Shown in pieces: positions 36,648 to 48,360 of a stretch of DNA of 64,000 bases. The stretch comes from Antedon mediterranea. Its lineage: Eukaryota > Echinodermata > Crinoidea > Comatulida > Antedonidae. The notes under the pieces are model-generated. The model saw nothing but the letters and a program-made list of their open reading frames with translations, was not told the origin of the DNA and did not search any database. The position numbers and the translations under genes were made by a program. Each line of letters starts with the position of its first letter. Position 1 is the first letter of the stretch. The stretch covers positions 22,912,101 through 22,976,100 of the forward strand of contig NC_092677.1 in NCBI RefSeq assembly GCF_964355755.1, given 5' to 3'.

Positions 36648-37190
36648 TTACTTGAAACCACCCATTTCACAAAGTGTGGTAAGCTGCTGAATAAGAGATA
36701 CTGCTTGGTCACTTGAACTAACCGATTTGAGGCAATCGTCAACATAAAAGTTACCCAACACTGTATCGGCTACTATCGGATCGAATAAATTCTTGTTCCT
36801 CTGTGCAGTCAAACGCAGTGCAAAGTTGGCACACGAAGGCGATGAGACAGCTCCAAACAAATGAACTGTCATTCTGTAGATAACTGGATCAATGCTTAGA
36901 TTACCTTGCAGCCACCAATAGAACCGAAGAAAATCACATTCATCTTTGGGAACATGAACTTGGTAAAACATCGATACAATGTCTCCCATGACTGCAACAT
37001 TCTCTTGTCGGAAACGCAATAAGACGCCAATGAGGTTGTTGGTTAGGTTTGGACCTTGAAGGAGAAGGTCGTTTAGTAATACCCCATGGTATTTACAAGT
37101 ACAGTCGAAGACGACACGAACTTTGTCTGGTTTCTTGGGGTGATACACCCCATGATGCGGGATGTACCATACCTTCCCGTCAGCTCTAGC
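36648..37190 (-). pseudogene. BEL/Pao reverse transcriptase core
   Basis: Contains V-R-V-V-F-D-C, L-L-Q-G-P-N-L, G-D-I-V-S-M-F and F-Y-V-D-D-C, the RT palm motifs of Pao elements. It is out of frame with the upstream part because of a one-base loss near 37,190, and it ends at an in-frame TAA. Confidence 0.92.
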
Positions 37191-39640
37191 TAAATCCTTG
37201 CATACCCATTTTGTATTATTTTAGACATGAAGTCGTTATAATCAGAATGTAGCTTGGAGTCTCTCCGGAGCCTCTTTTCTAAACCTTTTAGTCGACGTAC
37301 AGCTACTTCAGAGTTATCGGGCAAGTTCAAGTCACTTCTGAAAGGTAAACTAATTTGATAGTGGCCATCTTTCAACCTACAGGATTTTTCCACTACCACC
37401 ATAAATCTTCTGTCCTCTTGAGACCATTCTTTCCTGTCGTCAATTGTACGTTCAGGAAAGTCATAATTAATGCATTCTCTCACTAACTTCTCTAGTTTTC
37501 TGTTGTCTTCAACTTCCTGTATCGCACTTATAGTGACTTTGTTCACTGCCAAGATATCTTCTTTACCAGACCTGGATCCATCGTTCCGAATTACGTTCCA
37601 TGCTATCCAACCTAAAGCTGTCTGTGTCGCATGTGGGCTCCCAGCTGGTCCGGTTCTAACTTGCCTTGGCGTGTATGCATCTGGAACATTATTTCCAATT
37701 AACAAACCAATGTCGGCGTTGACATGTGGAAGATGGACATCTGAAAAGTGTGGCCAACGACGAACATCGCTGGCAGTAGGTATGTGATGGTGAGAAACTG
37801 GCATCCTATCTTTAGTATAAACTTTAGGTAATTCTGTTATATTCAAACTATCAAGACTTAGGATTTCTAAACCTTCCACCACGTAGGTATACATTGTATG
37901 TGGTACACCCATTGTTTCGATTGTGATCTTCATTTTATGACCGGTCCCACACACTTCTTTCATTAGAGCACTGGAGCAGAAAGACACATTGCTACCAGGA
38001 TCAAGAAATGCATATGTGACGACTTCCTTAATACTATTTCTCATTCTCACTCTTACTGGAACAATTGCCATCGTACAGTCTCCATCACATTCTGTATTTT
38101 CTGTATCAGAACCATATACATCTGCAAAACTTGAGCTACCGTCTATCTGTGTCTGTGTAGTAGTGGATTTGGTCTTTGAAGTGTCCGTGTTAGGAGCTAC
38201 TGTCTTGGGAGCCTCCATATTATTAGCTATTGTCTTTGGAACATCCACAGCGTTTCCTTCTCTGCCAGAAACATGCAAAACTGAAGGGTGATGCCCCTGA
38301 CATTTCTTACAAACTGCCTTATTGCGACAATGCTGTTTCATATGACCTGGTTTCAAGCAGCCAAAACACAAACCCTTGCTTCTCAGAAAATGTATGCGGC
38401 CCTGCAGGGTAAGTGTTTCAATCTTTCGGCAACCCATTAGTGAATGTGAGGTATTCATGCAGTACAGGCATCTTGTAGTTTGTGAATTTGCCTTATTACC
38501 GCTCAGAATAGAACCATCCAAGTTCTGCCCGTCTGAAAGGTTGGTTGCTGTGCTGACTCTCCCTCTACTCTTTGTCTGTGCCGGCCCCTGTACACCAAAG
38601 TCATCTCCACATAATGCAAGTTTACCATAAGTAGGGTCATTAGCCTTTTTTGCTTCGTTCTTCACAAACTGCACAAGAAGTTTAAACGCCACTGTCTGCT
38701 TGTTTTCTTTAGTTTTCTGCACTAAACTTCTCCATTTGTCATGAAGGGAGTAAGGAAGCCTCTTCACAATCTTCTTCATGTTTTCAGAGTACTCAAGAAT
38801 TTTCATAGAATCAACGCATCTTACCGCATTTTCACATTCTACCAGAAATATTGAGAAGGCATCTAAAGCTTTAGGGTTACCATCTTTGATTACTGGCCAA
38901 GCTAGTGCCTTTCTAATAAAGGCATTTGCGATTAATTCTGTATCTCCATATCGTTCCTCCAATTCATGTAAAGCTGCTTGGTACCCCAACTCGGCATCAA
39001 GATAACTAAAGCCATTTACAATCTTCTTTGCTTCTCCGTAGGTAAACTGCTCTAAGTAGTACAACCGCTCATCATCACTTTCCGTATTTCTCACAACTCT
39101 GGCTTGAAACTGTCGCATGAATTTTTTATATTCCATGGGATCACCACCAAACTTCATCATTTCCGGTGTTGGCCTCTGAAGCTGTTTCACCAGTGCCTGA
39201 GGAAGATCTGCGGTAATAGTCGGCATTCCATATGGATTAGTAATCTTCCCGTTTACATCAGGTACACGAACCTCATCACCATACACAGGTACCTTATCCT
39301 GAACATGTACTCGATGATCTTCGATATGTGCACACACATCAACATGTGTATGTGCATTAACTTTACCATCCAATGAACTTGCAAGTCTAGCTCTCGGAGC
39401 CCTATCAATATCAAGGCTATCACTGAATACAGAACCTGCCTCACTATCAAACTTATCAAGCACTCTGCTTCTTGCTTCAAGGACGTCCACCTCTGTCTGT
39501 AGTCTCATCTCTTCTTCTTTCAATCTTAAACTTAACTTCTGAAGTTCTAATTGGTGCACGTTTCTAAGAGATGCTTTTCTGCTCACTTCGTAGCCTTTCC
39601 GACACAGCCAAACTATGCTGAGACGACCTTCTTGACACAA
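37190..39640 (-). pseudogene. BEL/Pao gag and protease
   Basis: 816 codons. A coiled, charged region comes first, then the gag core typical of Pao proteins (about residues 150-335). Next are cysteine clusters of zinc-knuckle type (C-L-Y-C, C-F-G-C-L-K-P-G-H, C-K-K-C) around 395-460, and an aspartic protease-like region with F-L-D-P-G-S-N near 545-550. The usual form is D-S/T-G, so the Pro in D-P-G-S is notable. The frame continues into the RT lead. Confidence 0.9.
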
Positions 39641-40028
39641 TAGATCCAGGTGGATTGGGTCTCTTACTGGAAGCTATTCCAAACCATTCTTCCATTGAAG
39701 CCTTAAAATTGCCAAGCCAATTGCTTCTTTCATCATACCATTTAATTCTATAACTAACACGTTCCTCGTCAGACAACAGAGCATAATATTCATCATGCCT
39801 TTGGAGAAATTCTTCATACATGCCCATCCATGCCTTATATTCATTTCTCATAACTTCCAAATTAGGATTACTCCCCTTCACATACTGAATACGTTCAGAT
39901 TTTTCTTTAACGGCCTTAAAACTGTAATGAATATTTCTCAACTTTAAATCCTTATTATATTCAAGACCTTTCTCAGTGGGCACTCTACGCCTTCTTGTAC
40001 TATCACCAATTAATCCTGCTGTACTCAT
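39564..40028 (-). pseudogene. BEL/Pao gag start
   Basis: 154 codons beginning 22 bp inside the 5' LTR. Rich in Arg, Glu and Ser (M-S-T-A-G-L-I-G-D-S start). It overlaps the next frame by ~77 bp; a frameshift there joins the two parts. This could be a mutation or programmed shifting; I favour mutation. Confidence 0.8.
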
Positions 40029-40050
40029 TCTCAGCCTTTTCGTTAATGCT

Positions 40051-40605
40051 TATTCAGAACAAAATACACAAGTTCTGCCAATTGTTGCATCCACATGAGT
40101 ACTGTATTTATTTGACATAGGCTTGCTAATGCGTGACGATAATCTAACGTGACGGTTACAATGTTCCTATATAATTACTTCTTTCTAGGAATTCTCCGCC
40201 ACGCCCAAGTTCACATATCACGATTAACTGAAAGTTTAACAAAACATCTATAAAGTAAAGACTCAATAGTTACTACAATAGTTTCATTAAGATGATATGC
40301 CTGCCTCCTAATCTTATGTGTATATAATTATACGCTTACCGAAAGTAGGCCTAAGCAACCAAAGTAATACACTAGCATCCCACTGATGTGTCCATTAACC
40401 ACCATTGTCTTGTACTAACTGACTGACCTTGGCCACAGAACACAGTGAGCTAATTTGCATAATAATGCCACCTGTGAGCGCTACTAACTAGCCAATCAGC
40501 AAAGAGTCACTCAAGTGGAACAATGAGCTAACTTGGCTTCATAGAGCCACACAATAAATAAAGTACAGTAAATTAATAGTAAAACTTCTTAATTTGGCCT
40601 TTACA
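40051..40605 (-). repeat. BEL/Pao 5' LTR
   Basis: 555 bp, the same length as the 3' LTR and almost identical to it. Confidence 0.93.
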
Positions 40606-40625
40606 ACTTAGTTAACCTGTAATAT

Positions 40626-41424
40626 AATTTTTCTATGTTCGATGTCATCTTGTTTTTCTGTCTTTTGTAATTAATTATATTTTTTATGTTATCAGTTTTA
40701 ACCAGCCTAGTGTTAGTGGAGATGAATCACTGTTGGTTTGGATTTAAATAGATAAAAATAAATAAAATCTTTCTTGATAAAGTTCTGCAATCAACAACTG
40801 CTCTTCCCACCAGTTATTTCTTTTTCCAATTTCCATATACAATTACAAAAAATTAAAGTTTTCAATATTTTCAAGTACAGTCTTATTTTATTACTTCCAA
40901 CTCACTGTTTCTTTTACTCCATGTATATAACTTTAATTCTTTACGCCACAGCTCTACATCACCATAACACAATTACTTTCTTCTCCTGCACTCCTTAGTT
41001 TCTCCTACCGTTTTTTTGCTCAACATAGCTCTCCTTCTCTGTCTAGTATATTTGTTCATCTTTCACAAAAATCCCTCCATTCAACTCCCATTCCTATGCA
41101 CATCCTCTAAACAGCAACTCACTTACTTTCTTAACTCTTATACTTCTCCACCAATCAGAAACCTACACACAATGTAATTAATTCATACAATATTTCCTAA
41201 AAACAAAAGAAAGGTTAAAGTAGTGAAAACAAAGGACAACTGAAAATAGAAGAGAAAATATATACACAAACTTATGTCACTTATGTTGTGACTTATGATC
41301 AATGTTTACCCTACTGATTCCTATGTGTAAGCAACTAAATTGTCAAATTTGGCTCAAGGAATATTTTTTAGAACTGTAAAGAAAAAATGAAAAAGAAAAT
41401 AACAATGTGTTAATTTGATTTTAG
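40626..41424. other. Intronic AT-rich DNA
   Basis: No EGF module, LINE motif or clear repeat found. The long open frame near 40.8-41.0 kb has biased, low-complexity composition and no homology I recognise. Confidence 0.45.
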
Positions 41425-41538
41425 CTGCAACTCCTTGTTCTTCAAACCCCTGTCAGAATTCTGGAGTATGTGATATAGTAGGATCTTTCTACACATGTAC
41501 ATGTGCAAGTGGATACACAGGAACAAACTGTGAATCTG
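41425..41538 (+). CDS. EGF exon 29
   Basis: 114 nt. [15 protein letters not shown] ... [16 protein letters not shown]. Acceptor TTTTAG, donor CTG|GTAAGA. Last EGF before the HYR exon. Confidence 0.9.
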
Positions 41539-41586
41539 GTAAGATGAATAAACTCCAACTGAATTCAATGATTTACAGTACATGGC

Positions 41587-42051
41587 CAAAGAACTTATAA
41601 CACAAGAATCTCCTGTTCGTTCGAAATGCGTAACAATTTCAAAAGGCATTGTGGGATAGAATAGAGCTAATGGGTGGCGCCATTGTGAGCCATGGAGAAG
41701 CGTGCCCGCATCAAATTAGAAAGTCAAAATCATAGAGGGGATCTGCTAATACTATAGGGGCCCTCTATAGGAATTAATAGTTTTGACTTCCTAGTTTGGA
41801 ATAAATAAAAGATAAAAGTTACAAATTGTAAACATTTTTTTTTTATAGAGTTATTCACAATATAATTCCTTAGGTAATAACACCAATATCGATCGCTTCT
41901 TTCCGTTCTATTATTTCACATCACTTAGTTAACCTGTAATTAAATGCTGTGAAATGGCGTCGCCCAGTTTGACCTTTTAACCCTGTACTTCCGATACTGT
42001 GTTTTGATTGCAAATTGAAGAACAGGAGATTCTTGTGTTATAAGTTCTTTG
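41587..42051. mobile_element. DNA element with 31-bp inverted ends and a nested repeat
   Basis: The left end CAAAGAACTTATAACAC and following bases to 41,617 are the reverse complement of 42,020-42,051. ACATG lies on both outer sides, with two extra bases at the left. Nested inside at ~41,805-41,940 is a copy of the sequence flanking the BEL element. Confidence 0.75.
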
Positions 42052-42189
42052 ACATGACTTAAATACCTTGTATTATTTATGTGTGCATTACTGTATTTCA
42101 TGCAATCACGTTCAGTTTTGTTATTTTTCTTGAAAAAGTGCTCTGTTCAGACATTTTGTATTATGATATTTAGTTCGCTTTTTATTTTT

Positions 42190-42300
42190 GTATCTCCATT
42201 GAGATCCAGCCACTGATACCCACAGCATTGTCATTTTTTCAGTTATTTGCCTTTGGATTCATATTTTTTATTTTTATTTTATTTTATTTTTATTTTATTC
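42190..42300. repeat. Inverted scrap of the 14.67 kb repeat and an A/T-rich LINE tail
   Basis: GCCACTGATACCCACAGCATT is the reverse complement of part of 14,700-14,720. The TTTTATTTT run at 42,265-42,300 is the probable 3' tail of the minus-strand LINE next to it. Confidence 0.55.
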
Positions 42301-43147
42301 AATCAAAACCAACAGCGATAAATACCGCCACTAACAGGTTTGAAACATAAAACAATACAACATCAAAAACGGTTAACAATAAAATACAGATAAAATATAT
42401 ATATATATATATAAAACATAGATTGGCATGCCATAAACAATTTCAATTAAACAGGTTATGCAGGCTGTTCAAGAAGTGAACACATCATCGTCCTCTTAAA
42501 ATAACCAAGTCTATCATTAAAAATATCGATATGATTGCTATTTAGATTATTAAATGTATAAGGTAGTCTATGAAAAAGTCCCCTCTTAGTACAGTCGACA
42601 CGGCTAAAAGGAATATGCAATAAATGTCTATTTCGTGTACGACCAGGAACATTTAAACTAAATAGTGAAATTAATGAACAGTCATATTTAGAATTTAAAA
42701 TATTATATAAAAAAACCATATCAGATATCGTTCGACGATTGCTGACAGAATCAATGGAAAAGGCAAAATTAACACAGGAATCGAACAAACTTCCGTTGAA
42801 CAGTGTCGATTCGACGGGCCTGACATGGAGAAATTGAATGAAAATTGCGGAACAATATTCAAGGTGAGGACGTATAATAGATTTGTATAAAGATAAAAGT
42901 GCCCTGCCGTCGTTCATAAACCTACAATTTCTCCATATTAAGCCCATCATTCTATTAGCTTTTGACAACACATGATTAATATGTGAACAAAAATTTAATT
43001 TACTATCAATAAAAATACCTAAATCTTTCCATACATAAACCATCTCAAGATCATGTCCACTCAGATTATAATTGAAGAGCACAGGCCTTTTTTTAAGTGT
43101 TATAGATAAATATTTGCATTTATTAGCATTAAGTTTTATCCCCCACT
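42300..43147 (-). mobile_element. LINE, C-terminal RT region, 5'-truncated
   Basis: An open frame of more than 208 codons on the minus strand (43,147 down to 42,456) carries W-G-I-K-L-N-A-N-K-C, Y-V-W-K-D-L-G-I-F-I-D, N-R-M-M-G-L-I-W-R-N and R-P-H-L-E-Y-C. These are thumb-region motifs of Jockey/CR1-like RTs, followed by a C-terminal domain. No stop inside this stretch, so it is relatively young. Confidence 0.85.
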
Positions 43148-43569
43148 TAATAATAATATAATTTATATATCAATTTTTGGTGTCAGCTTATGATTTTTAT
43201 GTGCTGGAATCAGATTTGAACAGTTATTATTTACATAGACTACAGTATGTAAATACAAGAAATGACTACCTCTCCATGAATTAAACATGTTACATTGATC
43301 CCGATTAAAGCTTATATTGCAATCTTTCGATTTCCAACACCCTTTTATAGCGACTTTGACAGTGACTTCACATGCGTTCTAGGCCTACTCTAATTTGGAG
43401 ATTGATCAGTGTGTGATTATAGTATAGAAAACCATGTCCACTGCGGTACCCTTTAAAACATAATTTAAATTGTTGTATGTAAACAACTTACAGATTTGGT
43501 GTTTTTGATCTTCAATATCCAATGATGATGATTACCAGAGGCCTATAAGCTGGTTGCTGTCTGGAGAGG

Positions 43570-43990
43570 TACGAACTTTGTAAATGTAAAATATGAAACA
43601 GAGTCTCCAGTACCTCAGACTTACCATGCTTGAGGCTGAGCTAAGAACATTTTGAAAAATAGGTCTGTTTGGTCCTCGGAAATTGCACGTATACATTGAA
43701 ATATGAAACAAAATTTTAATTCTACAGGACCAACCAACAATGGTTGAGGTCGAGCTAAGAACATTTTGAGAGCTGCTTGATCCCCATAACTTTTGACTTA
43801 TTAGGCCTACACTTAAAAATTTAAAACAAGAGTCTCCAAAACAAAAAAGTCTCCAGGACCAGCCCTACCATAGTTGGAATAACCTAGAAGACTTTTTAAT
43901 GAATATGAATATTTAGACAATACACTTAGCAAGACAGTTTTGAAAAATAGAGCTACAGTAGGTCCCTGGAAATTGAACTATACTTTGAAA
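43570..43990. repeat. Degenerate tandem repeat array
   Basis: At least three diverged units share CTGAGCTAAGAACATTTTGA, AAATAGAGCT and CCTGGAAATTG words. Related to 31.78-31.94 kb. Confidence 0.55.
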
Positions 43991-43991
43991 T

Positions 43992-44590
43992 GATTTCGAT
44001 CTAAGTTGACCCCAAGTCCACTCGGCCCCAGGTCAACTCGGCCTCAAGTCAACTCGGGCACACGTCAACTCGACCAAAAATTAATCTGTCAATAAAGTAT
44101 GGAACGCAAAAAGTGCAAACGAAGCGAATTGATAAAATACAATTGAATATTTCTTGACATTTTTTTTAACCTAAGAATAACCTAGAAGACTTTTTAATGA
44201 GTATTAATATTTAGGCCTGATAATTCAATAATTCAATAAACATGCCTGATATGAGGATTAGGTATAATAATATTGTTTTGGTGGGTTGAATCAAGGCAAC
44301 CAAATACACAGTGCTTCACTTGATCAAAGGGAAACATTTGGATCCGCTACGATTATGCCCCACTTTAAAAAACCCAGTACATCTTTCGGAAGAGTAGGGG
44401 GTTACCCCGGGGGAAAAATCAGCCAAGTAGGCTGTAAGTTGCAGGTTATTCCGCCATTTGCATTGCTTAAATCATGCATAGATTTCTTAAGTAAAATGAT
44501 CATTTTGCATTAGGCAACTAAACCAAGTTGAGTTGACGTGAGGCTGAGTTCATGCAGGGCTGACTTGAATTTGTCCGGACTAGGGAAGTA
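43992..44590. mobile_element. Decayed foldback-like element (relative of 48.69-49.98 kb)
   Basis: The left side has TCAACTCGGCC-type repeats and the GTATGGAACGCAAAAAGTGC word. The right side near 44,525-44,580 has inverted GTTGAGTTGACGTGAGGC words. Ends are eroded. Confidence 0.55.
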
Positions 44591-45297
44591 GTGCAAGAAT
44601 GTATATGCAATGCAAGCGAGTTGGAAATGAGTCGACAAGCAACAGTTTGATTAATTAATTGCTTGTGAATAGTCAAATTGCTTATGTTGCGCTTACATAT
44701 TTGTGTAACTTTTACATTGTGTAAATTGCATTGCTAATGGGAAAACCACGCTTATGGGGGCTGGGAAGTCAAATCAAACAAATTCAACGCAAGAACACTG
44801 AATAAACTTCACGGATCCGTTTCTGCCTGACATACTTTTTATTTAAGGTCTTTTGATTGTATTGTTTGTATTCTTGTTTGCTGTTTTTAAAGCAATACAT
44901 GTTATCTATATGAATTTAATGAAAAATCTAAGCAACATTTCCCTATGCACATCACTTATGAGAGGTATATTGTGTGTTGAATTTAAATGATTATTTCTTT
45001 GTAGTAGATGTGTGAGATTTTACTATAATAATTTTGAATTATACGTCCTCAAGTTCTTGTTATCGTTATTAAGTTGTGAAAACCAGATAATAAAACAGTA
45101 ACACTATTTAAAATTGAATGCAATTACATTGATTTAATTTTGTGTCTTTTCTTTTTTCACGGTATGAGAGAATTCAGTATGTTTTATTTTAACAAACAGA
45201 CAATGTTATTTGAGAATGCTCATACTTACTGTATATATATTTTTCATATTGTTAACTCCATGTGAATGTGTGACCACATTTATGTATTTGTATCTAG
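44591..45297. other. Intronic DNA before the HYR exon
   Basis: No module or repeat identified. Confidence 0.45.
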
Positions 45298-45537
45298 ATA
45301 TTGGTCCCCCCATTGTAACATGCCCTGGTAACATTGAAGAAGATTCAGACACTAATCAAGCTACAGTGACCTGGAATAACCCCTCAGTTACTGACAATGT
45401 TGATACTGGTTTGTCAGCTACTTGTACTCCACCTTCTGGTTCATCGTTTAAAGTTGGTACAACTTATGCTACTTGTTCTGTTCTTGATACTGCTGGTAAT
45501 ATGGGAAGCTGTACATTTATAGTGTTGATTGTTGAAA
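45298..45537 (+). CDS. HYR domain exon
   Basis: 240 nt, phase 1-1, from acceptor TATCTAG to donor GAAA|GTAAGT. It encodes an 80-residue hyalin repeat (HYR): P-P-I-V-T-C-P-G-N-I, T-V-T-W-N-N-P-S-V-T-D-N, C-T-P-P-S-G-S-S-F-K-V-G-T-T and D-T-A-G-N-M-G-S-C. HYR domains have an Ig-like fold and occur next to EGF and sushi modules in cell-adhesion proteins. Here it is juxtamembrane. Confidence 0.95.
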
Positions 45538-45744
45538 GTAAGTTTTTTTTGTTTTTTTTTCCTGTGATGAATATTTGTTTTTGTTGAATAGTCAACATTG
45601 TTTAAATTTTCTTAAATGTATAGTAATTACTTGTGGGAACAGGCAAATAGGTAAATTCTGGGATAGAGGCTAGACATATGCTGTAATTCCCTCTTGAAAA
45701 TTAAATCACATATTGATATATTAGATAAGATATATATATAAGAA

Positions 45745-46392
45745 ATCATCTTGTATGATAATCTGTCCTAAGTCACGAAGGATTCAATTGAAACCTATTA
45801 TTACCATTAATGGAAAAAGCTTAGAATATGTTGACTCAACCACATATCTTGGTCATGTTATATCCTTGGATTTATTTGATGAGTCTGATATAAAGCGGCA
45901 ATACAGATCTTTGTGTATCCAAGCCAACTCCTTGGTCAGAAAATTTAGTATGTGTTCTATCAATGTGAAATGTGTTTTATTTAGAAAATATTGTGTAAAT
46001 ATGTATTGTGCTACATTATGGTGCAACTATAATCAAGGTACCTTGCGATCTCGCCAGGTATGCTACAATAATGGTTTAAGATTGTTGTTGCAAAGGCCTC
46101 GACATTGCAGTGCCAGCCTTGTTTACGGAATGTAGAATTCCCTCTTTTTATGAATTGTTAAGAATATCAATATATGGCCTGATGTATAGACTTAATGCAA
46201 GCAAAAATATTTTAATCTCAACGATTATAAGCAACGTTTTAGTTAAGTCGAAGATGCTCTCTAGATGGAATGCCATCCTGAGATGAGTAGTAGTAATTTT
46301 GTTTATTTTATTTATTTCATTTATATGTAATTTACTTTCTATGGACCAGAGTTTCCGAAATAAAAGATTGAATGAATGAATGAATGAATTGA
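45745..46392 (+). mobile_element. 5'-truncated LINE with a GAAT tail
   Basis: Plus-strand frame 45,755-46,135 has K-P-I-I-T-I-N-G-K, D-S-T-T-Y-L-G-H-V-I-S and L-R-L-L-L-Q-R-P-R-H, the C-terminal part of a LINE RT. The sequence ends in AATAAAAGATTGAATGAATG, a tandem GAAT tail at 46,368-46,391 typical of tail-repeat LINEs. It lies in the HYR-TM intron. Confidence 0.75.
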
Positions 46393-47263
46393 ACAGGGTG
46401 CAAACTTTAATGGATGACTTACCAGTGCTTGTTTTTAAAATCCATTAATAGACTTTGTAGAAACTACTGATCCAGGCAAAGTGTTATGGCTGAAAGAATA
46501 AGAATAAATTGAATCTTGTGAGAATGTCAATTTGTGTCCTCCACTTGTGTCTGAAGGAATTATCAGATCCATTTAAAATCTTGAAGATCTCTAAAAAATG
46601 TGCTCTGAAGGCAATATGGTGTGTAATCACTAGCTAGCTCAGAGCTAGGAATGTGTGTTATACTGATACATAAGCACAGTATGAAATGCCCAATTTTTGT
46701 CATGTTGTGTTTATTTTGTTTTTAAGATTATCAAATTCACCATTAAATTTAGGTTTTTGTTTGTCCCTACAATAATCAACATAGCAATTTTGATCAATTT
46801 GAATAGCAATGTAGCATATAAACAAGGCTGCCATCCATTATTTGGTTTGCACAGCATGCTAGATAGTAACACATGGCCGTAGCCACTACAGTAGTACAAT
46901 TGGTAAGATTTCAACCTGACCACTTCTTTTCACAGAGGTCTTTGACCCCATGTGGGCAGCACAAGGGATTGCAACATTCACACCACTTTATTTCATGTGG
47001 CTATACATCACTGTAACAATTATCTACACAGAATAGTGATGATAATGTTCAATCTGTAGGTGATAACATTTTGAAAATAAGTAGCAACTCCAAATTCAGA
47101 TCCAGATCCAGGAGATGAGGCCTTTCTAATTCTCTTCCAGCACACACGTTGATTTGACTGGGAACAATGTGACATTCTAGAGACACATCAGTGTTTCTCC
47201 AGAGGTCCTCAGGAGTTTTATGTGAAATATACAGTGATTCTTGGGTGGCACCCCAGAGGAATT
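46393..47263. other. Intronic DNA
   Basis: No coding module recognised. Confidence 0.45.
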
Positions 47264-47745
47264 CAGGTGTTTTACTCTGGAATCTGAACACAGGAGTTGA
47301 CAAGACAGTGTGTGAAAACTCTAGAGTGTTTCATTGTAAAACTTGTATGATGTTTCATGATCTGTGACAATTTTTCATATTTCATTTTATTTTTTTAAAA
47401 TTTACATTTGAAGCCAGTTCATCTGTGTACCTGTTTACCTGATAGCACTGATAGTTCTTGCTATCATCATATTGGTGATGTTTACAGCTTTTGTCATTTA
47501 TTGCAGGTGTTTTACTCTGGAGTCTGAACACAGGAGTTGACAAGACAGTGTTTTAAAACTCTAGAGTGTCTCGTTGTAAAACTTGTATGATGTTTGTGAT
47601 GTTTCATGATCTGTGACAATTTTTCATATTTCATTTTTTTTTTATTTACCTTTGAAGGCAGTTCATCTGTACCTGTTTACCTGATAGCACTGATAGTTCT
47701 TGCTATCATTATATTGGTGATGTTCACAGCTTTTGTCATTTATTG
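47264..47745 (+). repeat. Tandem duplication (240 + 242 bp) carrying the TM exon
   Basis: Units 47,264-47,503 and 47,504-47,745 both start CAGGTGTTTTACTCTGGA. Differences include a 2-bp insertion in the exon of unit 1 and a duplicated TGTGATGTT word in unit 2. Confidence 0.88.
47414..47506 (+). pseudogene. Duplicate TM exon with a 2-bp frameshift
   Basis: Same acceptor (TTTGAAG) and donor (TTGCAG|GTGTTT) context as the next exon, but 93 nt instead of 91. The extra TG after TCATCTG shifts the frame and gives TGA at 47,440-47,442, before the hydrophobic core. If spliced after the HYR exon it would end the protein outside the membrane. Confidence 0.85.
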
Positions 47746-47748
47746 CAG
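47658..47748 (+). CDS. Transmembrane exon
   Basis: 91 nt, phase 1 in and phase 2 out. It encodes S-S-S-V-P-V-Y-L, then a hydrophobic run of about 24 residues (A-L-I-V-L-A-I-I-I-L-V-M-F and on to F-V-I-Y-C), with Arg at the end completed by the next exon. This is a single-pass helix with the basic residue on the cytoplasmic side. Splicing joins HYR to it in frame. Confidence 0.9.
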
Positions 47749-47816
47749 GTGTTGTTTTGCAACATATAATTTTTTTATATAATGGTGTTTTCACCAACTG
47801 TTGAAATTTAATATCT

Positions 47817-47867
47817 CAAAATATATTTGTTCATCTTCATATTATGAAGATGAACAAATATATTTTG
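47817..47867. repeat. Perfect 24-bp inverted repeat, 3-base loop
   Basis: CAAAATATATTTGTTCATCT and four more bases are mirrored exactly after ATT. It lies 68 bp after the TM exon donor. Confidence 0.9.
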
Positions 47868-48360
47868 AAATATATTATATAGTTACCACTTCTGTTGAAA
47901 GGGTAATACAATTAACCTTATAGAAATAAATTTGGAATATTTAACTTTGTCTTCTTATGTTAAAATTAGTAATGTACCTTCAAATAGCCAAATATTGTTT
48001 GTAAATATGAAAAAAAAACATGTTTTGTATAAACAAACCTGGTTTTTAAAGACAGAATTTTTTCTATAAAAACATAATTTTCACCTTAAAAACATGGTTT
48101 TGTATGGTGTGTTGTGGGTGCCCCGTATATATACTGTAGATAACACGGTGATGGGTATTTTTTCGTGATGCCTGGTTTGCTTCAAGTTATTGTTTAATTA
48201 GAAATAGTTCCATTAGATATTAGATTTCATTGGTATATTGCTTCTATCTGAATGTTCTTTTGATATTCTTTCTTGTTTTTGCCCTAAATCTGTTTTCATC
48301 ATGGAGTGATTTTGTAAAATACAATAATTATTTTAATCAAAAATGAAATCATGAATTTTT

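Larger units (their letters stand above)
33430..40605 (-). mobile_element. Complete BEL/Pao LTR retrotransposon
   Basis: 7,176 bp on the minus strand. Two LTRs of 555 bp differ at about three sites by eye, and the target duplication is ACTTA (33,425-33,429 and 40,606-40,610). Order on the minus strand: 5' LTR, gag, protease, RT, RNase H, integrase, purine tract (AAGGGGCCGGGTG), 3' LTR. The coding region has two frame changes and one in-frame stop, so this copy is recent but no longer autonomous. It sits in the intron between EGF exons 28 and 29. Confidence 0.95.

Noticed and set aside
45755-46135. Possible host exon after the HYR exon
   Set aside because: The protein has LINE RT motifs (Y-L-G-H-V-I-S) and the unit ends with a GAAT tail.
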